Shown here: positions 1 to 5,126 of the stretch, piece by piece
Layout of the letters: each line of letters begins with the position of its first letter
Position numbering within the stretch: the stretch's first letter is position 1
Assembly: GCA_050288085.1 (NCBI GenBank)
Contig: JBNKDD010000258.1
Span: 1-8,184 of the forward strand
Length of the DNA stretch: 8,184 nt
Source of the DNA: JBNKDD01 sp050288085
GTDB taxonomy: Bacteria > Chloroflexota > Anaerolineae > Aggregatilineales > UBA3940
Direction of reading: 5' to 3'
Notes under the pieces: generated by a model
Databases searched by the model: none
The model's input: only the letters and a program-made list of their open reading frames with translations
Told to the model about the DNA's origin: nothing
Made by a program: the position numbers and the translations under genes

Positions 1-19
1 TTTTTCTCTGAGAACGTAG

Positions 20-25
20 TATAAT
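20..25 (+). promoter_or_regulatory. Candidate -10 box of the csp leader promoter
   Basis: A perfect TATAAT hexamer lies about 130 nt upstream of the cold-shock gene. The matching -35 would fall at or before the window edge, so the promoter cannot be completed. If it is used, transcription would start near 32 and the RNA would pass through the terminator hairpin at 69-92 before reaching the gene. Confidence 0.45.
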
Positions 26-68
26 GATTTCCTGTAGATGCAGGACGAACCAAGTGATTGAATATCTG

Positions 69-92
69 ACCCGGCATTTCGCCGGGTTTTTT
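69..92 (+). terminator. Intrinsic terminator inside or before the csp leader
   Basis: A 7-bp GC-rich stem (ACCCGGC / GCCGGGT, loop ATTTC) is followed directly by a run of six T. It either ends a short upstream RNA or acts as an attenuator in the leader of the cold-shock gene, since it sits between the TATAAT box at 20-25 and the csp start codon. Confidence 0.85.
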
Positions 93-158
93 GTTGGACA
101 CTGACCTTCCCTGCAATCGGACAACCATATTTTTGTAGGGTTAGGAGAATATATACCC

Positions 159-374
159 ATGTCAGAACGTTACAATGGAACCGTCAAGTGGTTCAACAGC
201 ACCAAGGGCTTCGGCTTTATTGGCCGCGATGATAATGCAGGTGATGTCTTCGTACATCATTCATCCATCGTCAGCCAGGATCGTTACAAGAACCTCGACG
301 AGGGTGACCGCGTCGAATTCAGCATCGAAGAAGCCGATAAAGGCCCCCGCGCTGTTGGCGTGACCCGCGTCTAG
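159..374 (+). CDS. Cold-shock domain protein (CspA family), 71 aa
   Basis: This is a single cold-shock (OB-fold) domain of the usual ~70-aa length. The hallmark sequences are visible: GTVKWFN near the N-terminus, the RNP1-type KGFGFI at residues 16-21 and the RNP2-type VFVHHSS at about 30-36. Members bind single-stranded RNA and DNA, melt RNA structure, and in E. coli some act as transcription antiterminators. The ATG is preceded by AGGAG at about 143-147 with good spacing. A short GGGT/ACCC pairing (138-141 with 155-158) could fold the SD into a loop. The gene is monocistronic: a terminator hairpin lies upstream at 69-92 and another follows at 399-426. It may be constitutive or cold-induced; the sequence does not decide. 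Family assignment is secure, the exact paralogue is not. Confidence 0.97.
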   Translation: MSERYNGTVKWFNSTKGFGFIGRDDNAGDVFVHHSSIVSQDRYKNLDEGDRVEFSIEEADKGPRAVGVTRV

Positions 375-398
375 GTCAACTGCCTGTAACAACCCAAA

Positions 399-426
399 GA
401 TCCGGCACTATGCCGGGTCTTTTTTC
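399..426 (+). terminator. Intrinsic terminator after csp
   Basis: A 9-bp stem with one T-G pair (399-407 with 411-419, loop CTA) is followed by six or more T. Its core, CCGGCA...TGCCGGG, closely resembles the leader hairpin at 69-92. Confidence 0.9.
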
Positions 427-495
427 TTTCCTATCCAGCCAAACCGGGCAGCCTCCACAAGCCTGTAGATTCAGTGATTTACTTGAACAGCACCT

Positions 496-1188
496 TCAAC
501 GAGCGAAGATCGGTTCATCCTCAAGACTTGCCAGATAGGTACCGACATAAGCCTGCATCTGGTTGAATCGCTCTGCGGCCTCTGGTGATACAGGAACACG
601 GGTGAACACGTAGAGAATATAGACGATAGTTGGCAGGGTAGCACCTCTGGCGATGCCCCCGAACCCAATCAGGGATGCGATCCCATAAGGTTTCACAAAC
701 TCGTCCTGAGCAGGGATATAGGGTGCGTTTGGCACATCAGGCACATAGAATTGACCGGACAATTTGGTCGTTACTTCTAATACACTGCCAACCTCTCGCA
801 GGCGTTTGTAGTCGAGCTCCATCTGGGTCAAAACTTCCTGGAACATGGGGATGCGTTCAGGGACGGAGATGGCGGTTATCGGGATGGCTTTATGCCCAAC
901 TGACCGGTGCCGGTCGCACCAGGCGGGTTCCATACCATAAGTGCCGGTTAAGGCCATAACCTTCTCTTCATCTGCCTCGACCACAGCTTGTGCCTCAGGG
1001 GGTAAATCAGGGGTAGCAGTTAGACGAAATACGCGCACCAGGGCGGCCTGGGGTTCAAGCTCCTCATATAGAGTCTTTGTCAGATGTTGGCTTGCTTCCT
1101 CGTGGCTGCTGAATAGCTGTCGTTCCTGCCATAGTGATTGGGCGAAGGCAATGTAATCTTTGGATGTTGACTGTTCAAAGTCCAACAT
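496..1188 (-). CDS. Stand-alone GAF-like sensor protein, 230 aa
   Basis: The protein reads from MLDFEQSTSKDY. It has an alpha-helical N-terminus (about 1-45), then a segment starting AALVRVFRLT, a GMEPAWCDRHRSVGHKAIP stretch (85-103) and IPAQDEFVKPYGIASLIGFGG (158-178), ending in a helix. From memory this matches GAF-like small-ligand sensing domains that occur alone or on sensory proteins in Chloroflexota and other bacteria; the ligand is unknown. No output domain is present, so it would have to act through a partner. The open frame extends 44 codons further upstream (to 1320), but the ATG at 1188 has GGAGG five bases before it and the extension is low-complexity and crosses a TATAAT promoter. 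The gene is convergent with csp and divergent from the MerR operon. No membrane helices are obvious. Confidence 0.7.
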   Translation of the reverse strand: MLDFEQSTSKDYIAFAQSLWQERQLFSSHEEASQHLTKTLYEELEPQAALVRVFRLTATPDLPPEAQAVVEADEEKVMALTGTYGMEPAWCDRHRSVGHKAIPITAISVPERIPMFQEVLTQMELDYKRLREVGSVLEVTTKLSGQFYVPDVPNAPYIPAQDEFVKPYGIASLIGFGGIARGATLPTIVYILYVFTRVPVSPEAAERFNQMQAYVGTYLASLEDEPIFAR

Positions 1189-1198
1189 AGTAGCCTCC

Positions 1199-1230
1199 GA
1201 TAATAATAATTCTATATTGTTATCATTATA
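1199..1230 (-). promoter_or_regulatory. -10 box and overlapping AT-rich dyad for the GAF-like gene
   Basis: On the minus strand TATAAT lies at 1230-1225, which would start transcription near 1218 with a ~30-nt leader. Its right half is part of an inverted repeat: ATAATAATAA (1200-1209) against TTATCATTAT (1220-1229), 9 of 10 pairs, 10-nt gap. A repressor bound there would cover the -10 and start site. The GATAAT-type hexamers resemble Fur-family boxes, but the match is partial. I see no convincing -35. Confidence 0.45.
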
Positions 1231-1352
1231 GTCCACTAAAATTGTGCTTTGCGTAAATTTGTAAAAAAACATAACAAATACCTTGCAAAATATGGCGAGA
1301 CGGAGGATTAACGGTTCCACAAACCGTGATGCCTAATCTCAGAATCTATCGC

Positions 1353-1383
1353 TTGACCTTGACGCAGGGTGAAGGTGTACACT
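1353..1383 (+). promoter_or_regulatory. MerR-type promoter with 19-bp spacer and operator dyad
   Basis: The -35 TTGACC (1353-1358) and -10 TACACT (1378-1383) are separated by 19 bp, the abnormally long spacer characteristic of promoters activated by MerR-family DNA distortion. Between them lies a dyad, ACCTTGAC (1356-1363) and GTGAAGGT (1369-1376), 7 of 8 pairs around a 5-bp centre. The gene directly downstream encodes a MerR-family protein, so autoregulation is the natural reading. Confidence 0.85.
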
Positions 1384-1389
1384 CCCCGC

Positions 1390-1794
1390 ATGGAAACCAC
1401 ACAAGAGACTTTCACCATCGGCCAACTGGCTGAAAAAACCGGCCTGACCCGCCGCGCCCTGCGGATATATGAGCAGGCATCTTTGCTCGTGCCACTGCGA
1501 GATGATAACAATTACCGCCTTTACACCGAACAGCACCTCAAGGAGGCACTGATCATCCGGGACTTGCGGATGAGCGGCCTATCGATCCAGACCATCCGAG
1601 AGATCATTGATATCAAGCGCACCGATTGTGACGCCATGCAGAAATTCCAGGGCTACTTAGAGGTTCTGGAGACCATGCAGGCTGAACTCATCGCCAAGCG
1701 GCAGGTGATCGACCGGGCATTGGAACAGGTAAAAGTCTACCAGGAACAGGTCATATCCTGGATAGAACAAGCAGAATCCGACAAGGGGGAATGA
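1390..1794 (+). CDS. MerR-family transcriptional regulator, 134 aa
   Basis: The N-terminal winged-helix domain is clear: FTIGQLAEKTGLTRRALRIYE (residues 8-28), then a wing NNYRLYTEQHL (40-50), then RMSGLSIQTIREII (60-73). A long helix with heptad character (about 81-128) follows and would form the antiparallel dimer coiled coil. There is only one cysteine (C80), so the paired-cysteine metal site of MerR/ZntR/CueR is absent and the effector is unknown; no separate ligand domain is attached. The start is the ATG at 1390. A GTG at 1369 is also in frame but lies inside the operator. The ATG falls just where transcription should begin, 6 nt after the -10, giving a leaderless mRNA. The stop is followed after one base by the MBL gene, so the two are an operon and the hydrolase is the likely regulated function. 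Confidence 0.93.
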   Translation: METTQETFTIGQLAEKTGLTRRALRIYEQASLLVPLRDDNNYRLYTEQHLKEALIIRDLRMSGLSIQTIREIIDIKRTDCDAMQKFQGYLEVLETMQAELIAKRQVIDRALEQVKVYQEQVISWIEQAESDKGE

Positions 1795-1795
1795 G

Positions 1796-2497
1796 ATGCC
1801 AGAACAAACGCAACCGTACATACCGAACGTCTATGGATTGGTGGACGGCCCGGTGAATGCCTATTTGTTAGATGCAGGGGAATCGGGCTTAGTGGTGATC
1901 GATGCCGGGCTGCCGGGCAGCATCCGCCGGATGTTACAGCTTATCCGGGATATCGGTCGAACCCCGCAGGATGTCCGGCACATCCTGATTACCCACGCCG
2001 ATGTTGATCATGTCGGCAGCCTGAAACCGCTGGTTGATGCAACCGGAGCAAAGGTCTATGCCAGCCAACAGACCGCATCCTATATCCAAAGCTGCCAGAG
2101 TCCACCGCATATTTCTTTCCCAATGATCGTGGTGGTCAACATCCTGAACCGGCTTTTCCGGCGGGCCGTTCCGGTTAATCAGATCGTCAAAGATAATGAG
2201 CTGTTAGATATTGCCGGGGGCATACGGGTGTTAGAGACACCGGGTCACACCCCTGACCACATCAGCTTCTACTGGGAACGGGAGCGGGTGCTGTTTGCCG
2301 GTGATTTACTGGATAATGAAGAGCAGCTTGAAGTATCACGCCGAAGCACCTGGCGTCGAGAAGAATCATATAGGAGCACACACCGTGTCCTGGCTTTGAA
2401 TCCGGCGGTGATCTTTCCGGGGCATGGGCACATCTGGCGGGAAGATCGGGACTCAGACCAGCTAGCGCAACTGAAAGATTCGCTTCCAGCAGCCTGA
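1796..2497 (+). CDS. MBL-fold metallo-hydrolase, 233 aa
   Basis: This is a metallo-beta-lactamase-fold enzyme of the COG0491/glyoxalase II-like type. Visible ligands and motifs: VVIDAGLPG (33-41), ITHADVDHVG (65-74; H67, D69, D71, H72), TPGHTPDH (148-155; H151), FAGDLL (167-172; D170) and FPGHGHIW (207-214; H210). The classical HxHxDH is HxDxDH here, a substitution known in a subset of the family, so di-metal binding is still plausible. The substrate cannot be read from sequence. A 25-residue insert around 98-128 is hydrophobic and may form the substrate lid. AGGGGGA, overlapping the end of merR, serves as SD, and the 1-nt gap suggests translational coupling. There is no signal peptide, so it is probably cytoplasmic. 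No clear terminator follows before the convergent gene. Confidence 0.9.
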   Translation: MPEQTQPYIPNVYGLVDGPVNAYLLDAGESGLVVIDAGLPGSIRRMLQLIRDIGRTPQDVRHILITHADVDHVGSLKPLVDATGAKVYASQQTASYIQSCQSPPHISFPMIVVVNILNRLFRRAVPVNQIVKDNELLDIAGGIRVLETPGHTPDHISFYWERERVLFAGDLLDNEEQLEVSRRSTWRREESYRSTHRVLALNPAVIFPGHGHIWREDRDSDQLAQLKDSLPAA

Positions 2498-2577
2498 TCC
2501 GTCAATTGCGCCAGGTGATTTTTATAGTATCTGTACAGTTACCTGATCAGCTCTATTGAATGAAGCTCAACAGGATT

Positions 2578-3117
2578 TTATTTCCAGATAACCTTGAATA
2601 CCGCGCGGCCATATTCGTCAGCTTCCTGAGGATAAACTTTAAATTCACCCCCTGGCGGCGTAAATCTCCGCCCCAATTCCCAGGTCATCGCATAAATGAC
2701 GTTCCCAGGCCAGGGATTGTTATTGGTGACCATAAGTATGCCCGGCTCCAGCTCCTCAACGATGAAACCCTGCTCTGGGTGGATATTGCGGTTGGTCTGA
2801 TGATGGGCCTCGTTGATAGCCATCAGTGCATCCTTCAGGGTTTTGACACTGGGGTCGAAGGGGTAGGTCGCCCCCGCCTCCTTGCCAATAGCCAGGAAGG
2901 CCTCATCCACCAATGATCGATCCAGGTCGAGCAAAACATTAAATATGGTTTGCGCCGGATACCACCCATTGGGGTCAAAGTTTTCCAGGCCATATTTTGC
3001 CATGACCGGGCGTGTGTACTCACCCCGGATATTCTCTGCGATCCACGTCAAGAAAATTCCATGGGCTTCCTCATCAGGTGATGAAGCGGTCAGTTCCTTT
3101 GCAATGAATGTACTCAT
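2578..3117 (-). CDS. Unrecognised protein, 179 aa
   Basis: I do not recognise this gene firmly. It has a soluble composition without signal peptide or membrane segments. The N-terminal half looks helical (EEAHGIFLTWIAENI at 16-30, GWYPAQTIFNVLLDLDRSLVDEAFLAIGK at 51-79). A possible alpha/beta half follows (GFIVEELEPGILMVT at 117-131), ending with RAVFKVIWK. This helical-then-beta plan, with a final 'xxFxVxW' strand, is reminiscent of heme-NO-binding or V4R-like sensor folds, but I see no diagnostic heme histidine motif and offer that only as a weak lead. The start has an excellent SD (AGGAGA, 3123-3128 on the complement, 5 nt from the ATG). It is monocistronic, convergent with the MBL gene and divergent from the 3283 transcript. 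Confidence 0.85.
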   Translation of the reverse strand: MSTFIAKELTASSPDEEAHGIFLTWIAENIRGEYTRPVMAKYGLENFDPNGWYPAQTIFNVLLDLDRSLVDEAFLAIGKEAGATYPFDPSVKTLKDALMAINEAHHQTNRNIHPEQGFIVEELEPGILMVTNNNPWPGNVIYAMTWELGRRFTPPGGEFKVYPQEADEYGRAVFKVIWK

Positions 3118-3170
3118 AATTTTCTCCTGTGTAGTTGTTGTCGGAATGCCAAAAGAGTATCACAACTTCT

Positions 3171-3176
3171 ATTGTA
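3171..3176 (-). promoter_or_regulatory. Possible -10 for the 179-aa gene
   Basis: TACAAT on the minus strand lies about 55 nt before the start codon. No good -35 is seen at the right distance, and the AT-rich stretch beyond it (3191-3220) contains a small ATAAAT/ATTTAT dyad. Weak support. Confidence 0.25.
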
Positions 3177-3247
3177 GGGGATTCGGGACAAATAATAAAT
3201 GAATAATTTATGAATATCATTACAGAAGTTAATGTGAGCGTATCCTC

Positions 3248-3276
3248 TTCACAAGGTTAGAAACCTGTGATATGAT
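3248..3276 (+). promoter_or_regulatory. Strong promoter with extended -10
   Basis: TTCACA (3248-3253) and TATGAT (3271-3276) are 17 bp apart, and TG at 3268-3269 gives an extended -10. Transcription would start near 3283. The next gene starts only about 170 nt later, with a terminator hairpin in between. Confidence 0.75.
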
Positions 3277-3282
3277 CGAATC

Positions 3283-3425
3283 AATCAGAAGTAACTGTAC
3301 GAAACATCGCACAGGGCATGGGAGTTGATCACCGGATTGACGACCACTTCGCAGCTTGTGAATCACCCCCCAATATCACCGGTCTGACTATAAAGGCCCC
3401 GCTGATCTTCAGCGGGGTTTTGCAT
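3283..3425 (+). ncRNA. Structured leader or small RNA ending in a terminator (~140 nt)
   Basis: From the predicted start (3283) to the T-rich end (about 3425) there is no convincing gene. The RNA can pair CCGGATTG (3332-3339) with CAAT (3371-3374) plus CCGG (3379-3382), leaving a 4-nt bulge, and ends in the hairpin at 3397-3417. It is either a free small RNA or a terminator-controlled leader of the small membrane protein that follows. An in-frame ATG at 3318 would translate through the hairpin into that protein, but it has a poor SD. No known riboswitch family is recognised. Confidence 0.5.
3397..3425 (+). terminator. Intrinsic terminator or attenuator before the small membrane protein
   Basis: A perfect 9-bp stem, CCCCGCTGA / TCAGCGGGG with loop TCT, is followed by TTTTGCATTTTT. 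The interrupted T run may make it leaky, which would suit read-through into the gene starting at about 3453. Confidence 0.8.
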
Positions 3426-3452
3426 TTTTCTAATGGTTGCAGCGGAGGTGGC

Positions 3453-3635
3453 ATGATGAGAACTCATTTAGGGCCGGTCGGGCAAGGACTGTGGTGGGCA
3501 AATCGGGTGCTGGCCGTGCTGGTATTCTTCTTGCTGGTTGGTGTGATATTCGGTTTTCAGATCGCATTATTGGCAGTGGTCGGCGGGCTGGCCGCATTTG
3601 TGATCGTCTATCAGGTATTCAGGACAGCCCAATAG
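3453..3635 (+). CDS. Small two-helix membrane protein, 60 aa
   Basis: The start is taken at the ATG-ATG pair (3453 or 3456) because GGAGG at 3444-3448 is correctly placed; the second ATG has the better 7-nt spacing. The upstream in-frame extension from 3318 runs through a terminator hairpin and is rejected. The product has a short N-terminus (RTHLGPVGQGLWWANR), then two hydrophobic segments, VLAVLVFFLLVGVIFGF (about 19-35) and IALLAVVGGLAAFVIVY (about 38-54), with a tight turn and a short basic tail. It would be an inner-membrane hairpin protein. No family is recognised and no neighbour explains it. Its length, SD and separate promoter argue that it is real. Confidence 0.65.
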   Translation: MMRTHLGPVGQGLWWANRVLAVLVFFLLVGVIFGFQIALLAVVGGLAAFVIVYQVFRTAQ

Positions 3636-3648
3636 ACCCCATTAAGGG

Positions 3649-3687
3649 GGGCGGCCTGTCGGGATGCGGGAGGAATCCGGGCCGCCC
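3649..3687 (+). repeat. GC-rich hairpin after the small membrane protein gene
   Basis: GGGCGGCC (3649-3656) pairs perfectly with GGCCGCCC (3680-3687), and an inner CGGGAT/ATCCG pairing narrows the loop. No T run follows, so it is a poor canonical terminator. It may stabilise the 3' end or terminate without U-tract. A competing CCCC/GGGG hairpin (3637-3640 with 3646-3649) overlaps it. Confidence 0.5.
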
Positions 3688-3718
3688 TCTAATATCCCCC
3701 GGCAAATATCATCATCTT

Positions 3719-3812
3719 CTGCTCCAATTGTGTGATTCGGCAAAACCTTTCGGGTAGTTCCTCGTATGGTTAAACGAGAAATTGAATAGGAATCACAAAA
3801 CGAATGGAGCAG
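3719..3812 (+). promoter_or_regulatory. Nested inverted-repeat leader sequestering an SD
   Basis: Three sets of perfectly complementary arms are nested: CTGCTCCA (3719-3726) with TGGAGCAG (3805-3812); TGTGATTC (3731-3738) with GAATCACA (3790-3797); CTCGT (3761-3765) with ACGAG (3774-3778). A further small hairpin (AACC..GGTaGTT, about 3743-3759) would make a multi-branch junction. The outer 3' arm contains the SD GGAG (3806-3809) of the next gene, so the fold would hide the ribosome site. A weak -10 (TATCAT, 3707-3712) would start the RNA right at the outer arm. It matches no riboswitch that I know. Confidence 0.6.
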
Positions 3813-3819
3813 TTAAAAC

Positions 3820-4215
3820 ATGGGATCGTTTGAAGTAGTGAAGTTGAGTGAGGAACCAATAGTTGTTGGGCGATTCGGATCAGATTACGACATGGCAGCT
3901 GATTTCCCCGAAAGCAGCTTACTGGTTAGAGAAGTCTTTGAGCAACAGACAGAGCCGTTTTTCTACATTTTGAACATTGCAGCCATGAAGCTTGATTTCA
4001 GCCAGTTAGTGATGCGCATGGCCGATCTGACGGACCCGGAAAACGGCCCCTATCGCCATCCCCTATTGCAAGAAATCATCCTCGTGACGACATCCGATCT
4101 GGGGCTGCTGGCCGTCGATGCTGTTCACCAGGAACAATATGGTGCATTAAGAGCCAGACTGTGCAGTTTTGAAGAGGAAGCCATCGAGTACACTCGAGCA
4201 CAAGTCGGCGTGTGA
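3820..4215 (+). CDS. STAS-like hypothetical protein, 131 aa
   Basis: A soluble alpha/beta protein with no catalytic motif. The order is strand-rich N-terminus (FEVVKLSEEPIVVGRF), a helix-containing linker, strand FFYILNIAAMKLDFSQL (about 47-63), helix, strand EIILVTTSDLGLLAV (about 86-100), and a closing strand/helix RLCSFEEEAIEYTRAQ (about 113-128). This strand-helix alternation and the 'EEAIEYTRAQ' end are typical of small STAS/SpoIIAA-like proteins; I have seen similar unannotated ones in Chloroflexota, but no phospho-acceptor Ser motif is evident. The SD GGAG is 10 nt from the ATG and buried in the nested hairpin leader at 3719-3812, so translation is probably controlled. A strong terminator follows at 4226-4272; the gene is monocistronic. 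Confidence 0.75.
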   Translation: MGSFEVVKLSEEPIVVGRFGSDYDMAADFPESSLLVREVFEQQTEPFFYILNIAAMKLDFSQLVMRMADLTDPENGPYRHPLLQEIILVTTSDLGLLAVDAVHQEQYGALRARLCSFEEEAIEYTRAQVGV

Positions 4216-4225
4216 TAATAACCGA

Positions 4226-4272
4226 AAAAGCAAAGAGGGCATGGTGGGCTAACCATGTCCTCTTTAGCTTTT
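4226..4272. terminator. Strong, near-symmetrical terminator after the 131-aa gene
   Basis: A 14-bp stem (4232-4245 with 4252-4265, loop GGGCTA, one G-T pair) is extended by AAAAGC (4226-4231) with GCTTTT (4267-4272) and one bulged A. The flanking A and T runs let it work in both directions, although no minus-strand gene enters here. Confidence 0.85.
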
Positions 4273-4394
4273 AATACAGACAAACTCTTCAATAAGGCTG
4301 TTTGGGGAATAGGGGAAAACGAGTTAAACTACAGCCGGAGCAAAAAATTTCTACCCCATTGAAGCCTAACTTAACAGCACCCACTTTTATCCAG

Positions 4395-4428
4395 GCAAAT
4401 AATCTAAACTTAAATAGCAGCTATTTGC
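4395..4428 (+). promoter_or_regulatory. Palindromic operator candidate before the lysE operon
   Basis: AAATAGC-A-GCTATTT (4412-4426) is a perfect 7-1-7 palindrome, and GCAAATA (4395-4401) is repeated inverted as TATTTGC (4422-4428). It lies 25-60 nt before the start codon and would overlap a weak -10 (TTAAAT, 4410-4415; poor -35 TTATCC, 4387-4392). Probably the binding site of an unidentified regulator. Confidence 0.45.
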
Positions 4429-4452
4429 ACATGAAGTTGAGGAGTCCCATAA

Positions 4453-5085
4453 ATGCTTGGCATCGATAATTTCTGGCTGTTCGTCACGACCACGGTATTA
4501 TTGACCATCACCCCAGGCCCGACCTCCATCTATATTGTCAGTCGCAGCATAGCCCAGGGGAAAAAAGCAGGCATCCTGTCATCCCTGGGAATTAATAGTG
4601 CGGCTATCATCCACATCCTGGCTGCTGTGCTTGGCCTCTCAGCGATCATAGCCGCTTCAGCTCTTGCTTTTAAGATTCTAAAATATGCCGGGGCACTGTT
4701 CTTGATTTACCTGGGCGTTAAAGCCCTTGTTGACCGACGTAATCCTTTCAATCCAGAGGCAGAAATCCCCGAAACATGGGCGGGGTGGAAAATATATTTG
4801 CAGGGTTTGCTGACAGACCTGTTAAACCCCAAGCCAGCTATCTTCTTTCTGGCATACTTCCCGCAGTTTATCAACCAGACCAGTGAGGCAAAACTCGCTC
4901 AATTCGCATTGCTGGGGCTTACCTACATTGTCGTTGGGATCATCTGGGAGATGACATTAGTGTTGTTTGCCACCCGGATCACGACGACCGTTCGAAACAA
5001 TGAATCATTGGCGGTCTGGCTGAAGCGTATTATGGGTGGCATCTTCATCGGTTTAGGGCTCAAGTTAGCCGTAGAAGAAATCTAG
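4453..5085 (+). CDS. LysE/RhtB-family amino-acid (or homoserine-lactone) exporter, 210 aa
   Basis: An inner-membrane translocator of typical family length (about 200-210 aa) with six hydrophobic segments, near 6-28, 41-66, 68-92, 112-140 (broken by the NPK motif), 147-175 and 187-207. Family landmarks: the N-terminal TPGPTSIYIVSRS (20-32) and TDLLNPKPAIFFLAYFPQF (121-139), plus GALFLIYLGVKAL after the third helix. Members export threonine, homoserine and its lactone, lysine or arginine by proton antiport; the substrate here cannot be told. GAGGAG (4439-4444) precedes the ATG by 8 nt. The MBL gene follows after 41 nt with no terminator between, so they form an operon. The palindrome at 4412-4426 probably controls both. 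Confidence 0.92.
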   Translation: MLGIDNFWLFVTTTVLLTITPGPTSIYIVSRSIAQGKKAGILSSLGINSAAIIHILAAVLGLSAIIAASALAFKILKYAGALFLIYLGVKALVDRRNPFNPEAEIPETWAGWKIYLQGLLTDLLNPKPAIFFLAYFPQFINQTSEAKLAQFALLGLTYIVVGIIWEMTLVLFATRITTTVRNNESLAVWLKRIMGGIFIGLGLKLAVEEI

Positions 5086-5126
5086 AAAATCAATAGCAGC
5101 ATAAATCAAGCTCATAGGAGTTCAAT

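Noticed and set aside
675..1156. Plus-strand ORFs opposite the GAF-like gene
   Set aside because: Composition and lack of SD mark them as shadows of the minus-strand gene.
1189..1320. 44-codon N-terminal extension of the GAF-like protein
   Set aside because: It crosses a TATAAT promoter and AT-rich dyad, and the ATG at 1188 has a perfect SD.
1369..1389. GTG start for the MerR protein
   Set aside because: It lies inside the operator and upstream of the expected +1, so it would not be transcribed from that promoter.
2498..2577. Terminator between the convergent MBL and 179-aa genes
   Set aside because: Only small palindromes (CTGTACAG, CTGATCAG) and a CAGGT/ACCTG pair with a long loop; no hairpin followed by T run.
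3318..3452. N-terminal extension of the small membrane protein
   Set aside because: It runs through a terminator hairpin, has a poor SD, and the ATG pair at 3453/3456 has GGAGG.
4283..4336. Overlapping short inverted repeats (AACTC/GAGTT and GGCTGT/ACAGCC)
   Set aside because: Short arms with long loops, mutually crossing; could be chance.
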